Shown here one piece after another: positions 30,501 through 33,701 of a stretch of 33,701 nt of DNA. The stretch covers positions 346,750 to 380,450 of the forward strand of contig NW_004754916.1 of NCBI RefSeq assembly GCF_000188695.1. The letters are read 5' to 3'. The notes under the pieces were generated by a model. That model saw only the letters and a list, made by a program, of their open reading frames with translations. It had not been told where the DNA came from and did not search any database. Source of the stretch: Salpingoeca rosetta (taxonomy: Eukaryota; Opisthokonta; Choanoflagellata; Craspedida; Salpingoecidae). Position numbers and translations under genes: made by a program. Numbering within the stretch: the first letter of the stretch is position 1; the number at the start of each line of letters is the position of its first letter.

Positions 30501-32194
30501 GCAGGCTTGGTAGCGGGCACGTCGTGTCTGGACGGCGGGTGGTCAAGCGAACACTTACACTCTCGGGTGCAGCGAAGACGGATGGTGGCGGTGATGGGAA
30601 CAAGGCAGAGGTGAACCAGGACAGTCCTGTCGACACTGGCGACGACAACGACAACGACAACGATGGCGATGGCGACGGCGCCAGTGATGCCGCTGTCGGT
30701 TGTGGTGAGGATGGGAAGGGCGCAAAGAAGCGAGCGACGCCGCCCGAGCGCCGGACGCACCACCGCCGGCCCCTCCACCACCGCCTCCGCTACTTCTGGG
30801 ACCGCAGTGGCAACAGCAACAGCAGCAGCAGCAGTGGTGGCACACGCACGCAGGCTGCGTCAGGCACACAGCACCAGAAGGAGCAGCAAGATGACGGCAG
30901 CACCAATGGAGCAGCAATTGTTGAGGAAGAAGTGCAGGTTACAGCGGACCGCTCGCCTGCTGATCATGACCGTGGTGACGATGATGATGATGATGGACGC
31001 GGCGGTGGTGGGGAGGAGGACGTGAACGAGCACGACATGTCGCTCATGTCTGAGGCGGAGCGAGCACCACCGGGTGAGGAGCTTGAGGTGATGGATCGCA
31101 TGCACAACCGCGCCCCGCTCGTGCCGCAGCGCAGCGTCGACTCTGCAGAAAGCGTACACAGCATCCCAGCACACGCTGCCGGTGCGCACACGGCGCTGCG
31201 CTTTGCAGACTTGCCTTCCATTGCTCGCGCTGATGGCCACCACCCGCATCATCACCAGCAACAGCAGCAGCATGGAACCTCGCCGCTTCCCCTGTTTAGT
31301 ACAGGGCCTGCCTCGTCTCACCCGGCCACCCCGCCGTTTGTGTCGCTGCCGCCACCACCGTCGCCGCCACCAGCGACAGGCACGACGGCAGGTGCACGCA
31401 CCCGTGCATCCCCATCATCACCATCATCACCATCATCACCGTCATCACCATCGCGTCTGTCACCATCACTGCAAGCGCCCGTGGCTGGTGAGAGCAGTGC
31501 TGCCGTGCTGCCAGACAAGAACGACACGACGCGCGGTCGCGGGTTCATCTTCTCGCGTATCCGCCAGTTTGCGACATCGCTGGGCGGGCACCGCAGTGAG
31601 GGCGAATTTGTTCCCGAGCCCGACGCCGACGCCGGCGCCATTGTGGAGGCGTGGGCCCCTGCTGCGCAGACACCACCACGGCCAACTGCAGCAACAGCGG
31701 GCACAGCAACAGCAGCAACGACAGCACCAGGTGCGGCTGTTGCCCTGCCGTCGTCGTCGTCGTCGTCGTCAGCCCGCCAACACGACGCCCATCGGCACCA
31801 GCAGCATCAGCGCGTGTTTGAAGAGCAGCCGTTCACGTCCTCACCGCTGGTGCGAGCGTCGCCGTCGCGCGCATCATCGTCGTCACTCACCATCCTGCGT
31901 CGCCAGGGCAACGTGAGCGCACCGCTGCACCACCAGCACCACCACCACGGCCATGATGGTGGTGATGGTAGGGGCAGCAGCCACCAGGACGGACACGTTG
32001 GCGGTGAGCACCGGCAGTTGTGGAGTGTGCCGTCAGCACACGCACGCCGTGGCCAAGGCGGCGATGGTGATGGAACTGGCACCTTCATTGCCGATAGCAG
32101 TGGAAGTGGAAGTGGAAGTGGTGGTCATGGTGATGTGTCACCGCGCCCGTCCTCGCCGCCACCAGGCGTGCTCCCAGGATCAGCAATGCCGTGA
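23703..32194 (+). CDS. Receptor-type tyrosine-kinase-family pseudokinase with mucin-like ectodomain and very long cytoplasmic tail
   Basis: Twelve exons: 23703-24830, 25126-25428, 25583-25648, 25856-26133, 26331-26486, 26805-27291, 27558-27713, 27930-28013, 28286-28340, 28569-28733, 28998-29068 and 29252-32194. They sum to 5892 nt, giving 1963 residues. Layout: hydrophobic signal 58-82, Thr-rich region 122-180 with several N-x-T sequons, membrane span about 230-249, 12 Cys in 250-270, kinase-like domain about 377-672, low-complexity tail to 1963. The beta-3 Lys (K409), alpha-C Glu (E423) and catalytic-loop Asp (D500) are present. The HRD Arg is Gly499, the catalytic-loop Asn is His505, and the DFG Asp is Gly518 (GFG). 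The C-lobe keeps TDVWAFGVVLWEI and ECWHPDPLRRPSF, typical of tyrosine kinases. A signalling scaffold rather than an active kinase is inferred. The start Met is uncertain (Met73 at 23919 would give a short classical signal peptide), as is the exon 4 donor. Confidence 0.8.
24054..24240 (+). repeat. ACN-rich coding repeat encoding the Thr-rich ectodomain
   Basis: Tandem ACA/ACC codons, interrupted by AAC, GCG and GTG codons, encode a near-homopolymeric Thr stretch with Asn-X-Thr sequons. The frame and the codon mix are kept, so this is coding rather than intronic repeat. Confidence 0.8.
26570..26728. repeat. (ACACAG)n hexanucleotide array in pseudokinase intron 5
   Basis: CA units pass into ACACAG hexamers, which split the two exons encoding the kinase C-lobe. 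Confidence 0.9.
27473..27535. repeat. (CA)n tract in pseudokinase intron 6
   Basis: About 30 CA units followed by (ATC)n end close to the exon 7 acceptor. Confidence 0.88.
28015..28146. repeat. (ACGCAC)n hexanucleotide array in pseudokinase intron 8
   Basis: Tandem CACACG/ACGCAC units begin within a few bases of the exon 8 donor. Confidence 0.9.
30290..30362 (+). repeat. In-frame His/Ser repeat in the pseudokinase tail
   Basis: Tandem TCGCACCAC units encode a Ser-His-His repeat around residues 1330-1352. Similar in-frame tracts elsewhere in the same exon encode Gly-Asp-Asp (about 29560-29600), Ser-Pro-Ser (about 31409-31455) and Ser-Gly (about 32098-32124). Confidence 0.8.
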
Positions 32195-32203
32195 CGGCCA
32201 TTC

Positions 32204-32258
<55 letters not shown>

Positions 32259-33043
32259 TGTGTGTTTGTGTGTGTGTGTGTGTGTGTTTGGATTCATCCA
32301 TCTCTCCTTTTCGCACAGGTTTGAGCAACTGTGTTGCCGCTTGAGTGAATGTCATGTGTTCATGTTTGTGCGTTTATGGCTACGTGTTGGTGTTGGTGTG
32401 AGAGGTTGTGCATACATACGTTTGCTGTTGCAGTTTGTGTTACGTGTGCTTCTTATTGTTGTTGTCACTTGCTACTCTGTTGGCGTGACCTTAGCTGCCC
32501 GATACTAGACGCACTTTATCTCCAGCAGTGCACGCACTCTTGTACATACACATACCCATGTGCACTGTCTGTTGTTCATTTTCCATCTCCCCTTCCCCCC
32601 TTCCCCCCGTTCCCCCCTCAAGACCTGCGCTGCTGTGTGATTGATTGCTTGGCTCAAAACTAGAACGAGCCAGCTGTTACCTCTCCCTTCAATACACAGA
32701 ACAAACAACAGAGAACAGACAACAGAGAACAGACAACAGACAACAGACAACAAACAACAGAGAACAAACAACGTGCACGTGTCGCTGTCAAGGGGAGTGG
32801 GGGGTCGAGTGAGGGGCAGCGTTGGGTACGGGCTGTCACATCACGACGCGTCATGCCATGGGCGCGTGTGTGCATGTGATTGTCGTTGCCATTCGCATGT
32901 TGGTCGTTGTATTGTCATTGTGTGTAACGCATGACTTGAATGCACGGTGCTGGAACATGTGCACAGCAACGACTGAGCGATAGCACCACGCTAAGATGGG
33001 CATGCAGAATACGATTAGGCGAGAAAGGCAGCTTGTGTGCGTG
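32195..33043. other. Convergent 3' region between the pseudokinase and the TM2 gene
   Basis: The 849 bp contain a (GT)n tract (32206-32288) and an ACAACAGAGAACAGAC-type minisatellite (32698-32772). The rest is unremarkable and I see no gene in it. Confidence 0.6.
32698..32772. repeat. Minisatellite of AACAGA/GAACAGAC units
   Basis: Degenerate 7-14 bp units built from ACAACAGA and GAACAGAC repeat across about 75 bp. Confidence 0.75.
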
Positions 33044-33604
33044 TCATGCGAGGACCCAGTGTCCCTCTGGGTGGAGGAAGCCGACGGCGACGAGGATGGC
33101 ATCAACCATTGACCAGACAGCGAGCCCGCCAAACGACAGCAGCTTGAACACCCCATATCCAATGTCGCCCAGGTAGAACCGATCAGCACCAAACCCGCCA
33201 AGCGTGGCGCTGCACAGAGGGAGGAGGTGATGTAGGAGGTGGGGGGAACGAAGGGAGGTGATACGGGTTTGATGGATGGTGACGCGTGTGAGTAAGGATA
33301 GGCGAGGAAGGGAGAGGAAGAAGCAGGTTTGTGGGTGTGCGCAATGTGTGCAAGTTGTGCGTTGTGGGTGCAGGAGTGGTGGGTGTGGTCGCCTGACCTG
33401 TAGAGGAATGCTGAGGACCACACTTTCCCCGACGACCAATTGCACTTGCGGTTCTTTGAGAACTCCCGCGCGCCTGTTCGAGCAGCATGCAAGAGGGGGG
33501 GGGGAATCATAAACGTGTGAGTATGTGTGTATGTGTGTATGTGTGTGTGTCAGAGGAGCGACAGGCTTGGAACAGCCCTTACACCACATCCGAACACACA
33601 CACA

Positions 33605-33681
<77 letters not shown>

Positions 33682-33701
33682 CCAGGCAGAGTGTGTTTGG
33701 A
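33044..33701 (-). CDS. TM2 domain protein, TM2D3/almondex-like (5' part outside window)
   Basis: Partial minus-strand model: 33701-33682 (only the end of an exon), 33473-33398 and 33209-33044. They join in phase to give about 87 residues to the C-terminus. A luminal Cys segment comes first: LCLG joined to AREFSKNRKCNW, the CxGxRxF...CxW pattern that precedes the TM2 domain in the animal TM2D proteins. Two hydrophobic segments follow, with the hallmark GGFGADRFYLG turn (DRF motif) and KLLSFGGLAVWSMVDAIL. The C-terminus ends GHWVLA. The KLLSFGGL/VDxxL pattern resembles TM2D3 most closely, but TM2D2 is not excluded, so no symbol is given. TM2D3 (almondex in flies) is known for a role in Notch signalling; the function in a unicellular relative is unknown. 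Confidence 0.8.
33596..33677. repeat. (CA)n tract next to the donor of the TM2 gene
   Basis: About 35 CA units. On the sense (minus) strand it is a GT repeat starting immediately after the 5' splice site at 33681. Confidence 0.88.

Noticed and set aside
29474..30781. Long minus-strand open frame opposite the pseudokinase tail
   Set aside because: It mirrors the low-complexity GC-rich coding repeats on the plus strand, and the plus frame is tied to upstream exons by phase-consistent splicing.
33560..33595. Possible extra TM2 gene exon encoding a CKGCSKPVAP-like segment on the minus strand
   Set aside because: The exon end at 33682 splices in phase directly to 33473 and gives the expected CxG...CNW pattern; including this segment has no clear splice support.

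Overview
The window is nuclear DNA of an intron-rich, gene-dense eukaryote. About eight protein-coding genes lie in 33.7 kb, with small exons, GT-AG introns of roughly 110-450 bp and introns packed with (GT)n/(CA)n and related microsatellites. The gene set is animal-like: a LIN37 homologue of the DREAM/MuvB complex, STRAP, VMP1, a TM2D3-type TM2 protein and a receptor-like tyrosine-kinase-family protein. It also has a ciliary microtubule inner protein (CFAP144/FAM183 type). This points to a flagellated holozoan, most likely a choanoflagellate (Salpingoeca/Monosiga-like). The organism call is inference. No RNA genes, CRISPR arrays, transposons or viral sequences could be supported.

Layout, left to right: LIN37 homologue (minus strand, 3' part cut by the window start); STRAP (plus, 9 exons); PUS3/DEG1 tRNA pseudouridine synthase (plus, 14 exons, starting only 124 bp after STRAP); CFAP144-like gene (minus, 5 exons); cytosolic methionyl-tRNA synthetase (plus, broken by a 100-N assembly gap that hides the anticodon-binding region); Ran GTPase (minus, 5 exons); VMP1 (plus, 11 exons); a receptor-type pseudokinase of about 1,960 residues (plus, 12 exons); and a TM2D3-like gene (minus, 5' part cut by the window end).

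All splice models were built by hand. I looked for GT...AG boundaries that keep reading phase and reproduce the known family sequence. Exon lengths sum to whole codons for every complete model, which is a strong internal check. Three gene pairs are divergent and share short upstream regions: LIN37/STRAP 407 bp, CFAP144/MARS1 228 bp, Ran/VMP1 568 bp. Most genes are housekeeping (tRNA charging and modification, nuclear transport, autophagy/ER membrane, cell-cycle transcription, cilium) and do not form one pathway.

The most unusual object is the receptor pseudokinase at 23703-32194. It has a Thr-rich mucin-like ectodomain, one membrane span, a 12-Cys cluster just inside the membrane, a kinase fold that has lost key catalytic residues, and a low-complexity cytoplasmic tail of about 1,290 residues carrying candidate SH2-docking tyrosines. 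A second notable pattern is that sense-strand GT repeats often sit at 5' splice sites while CA repeats sit at 3' splice sites.
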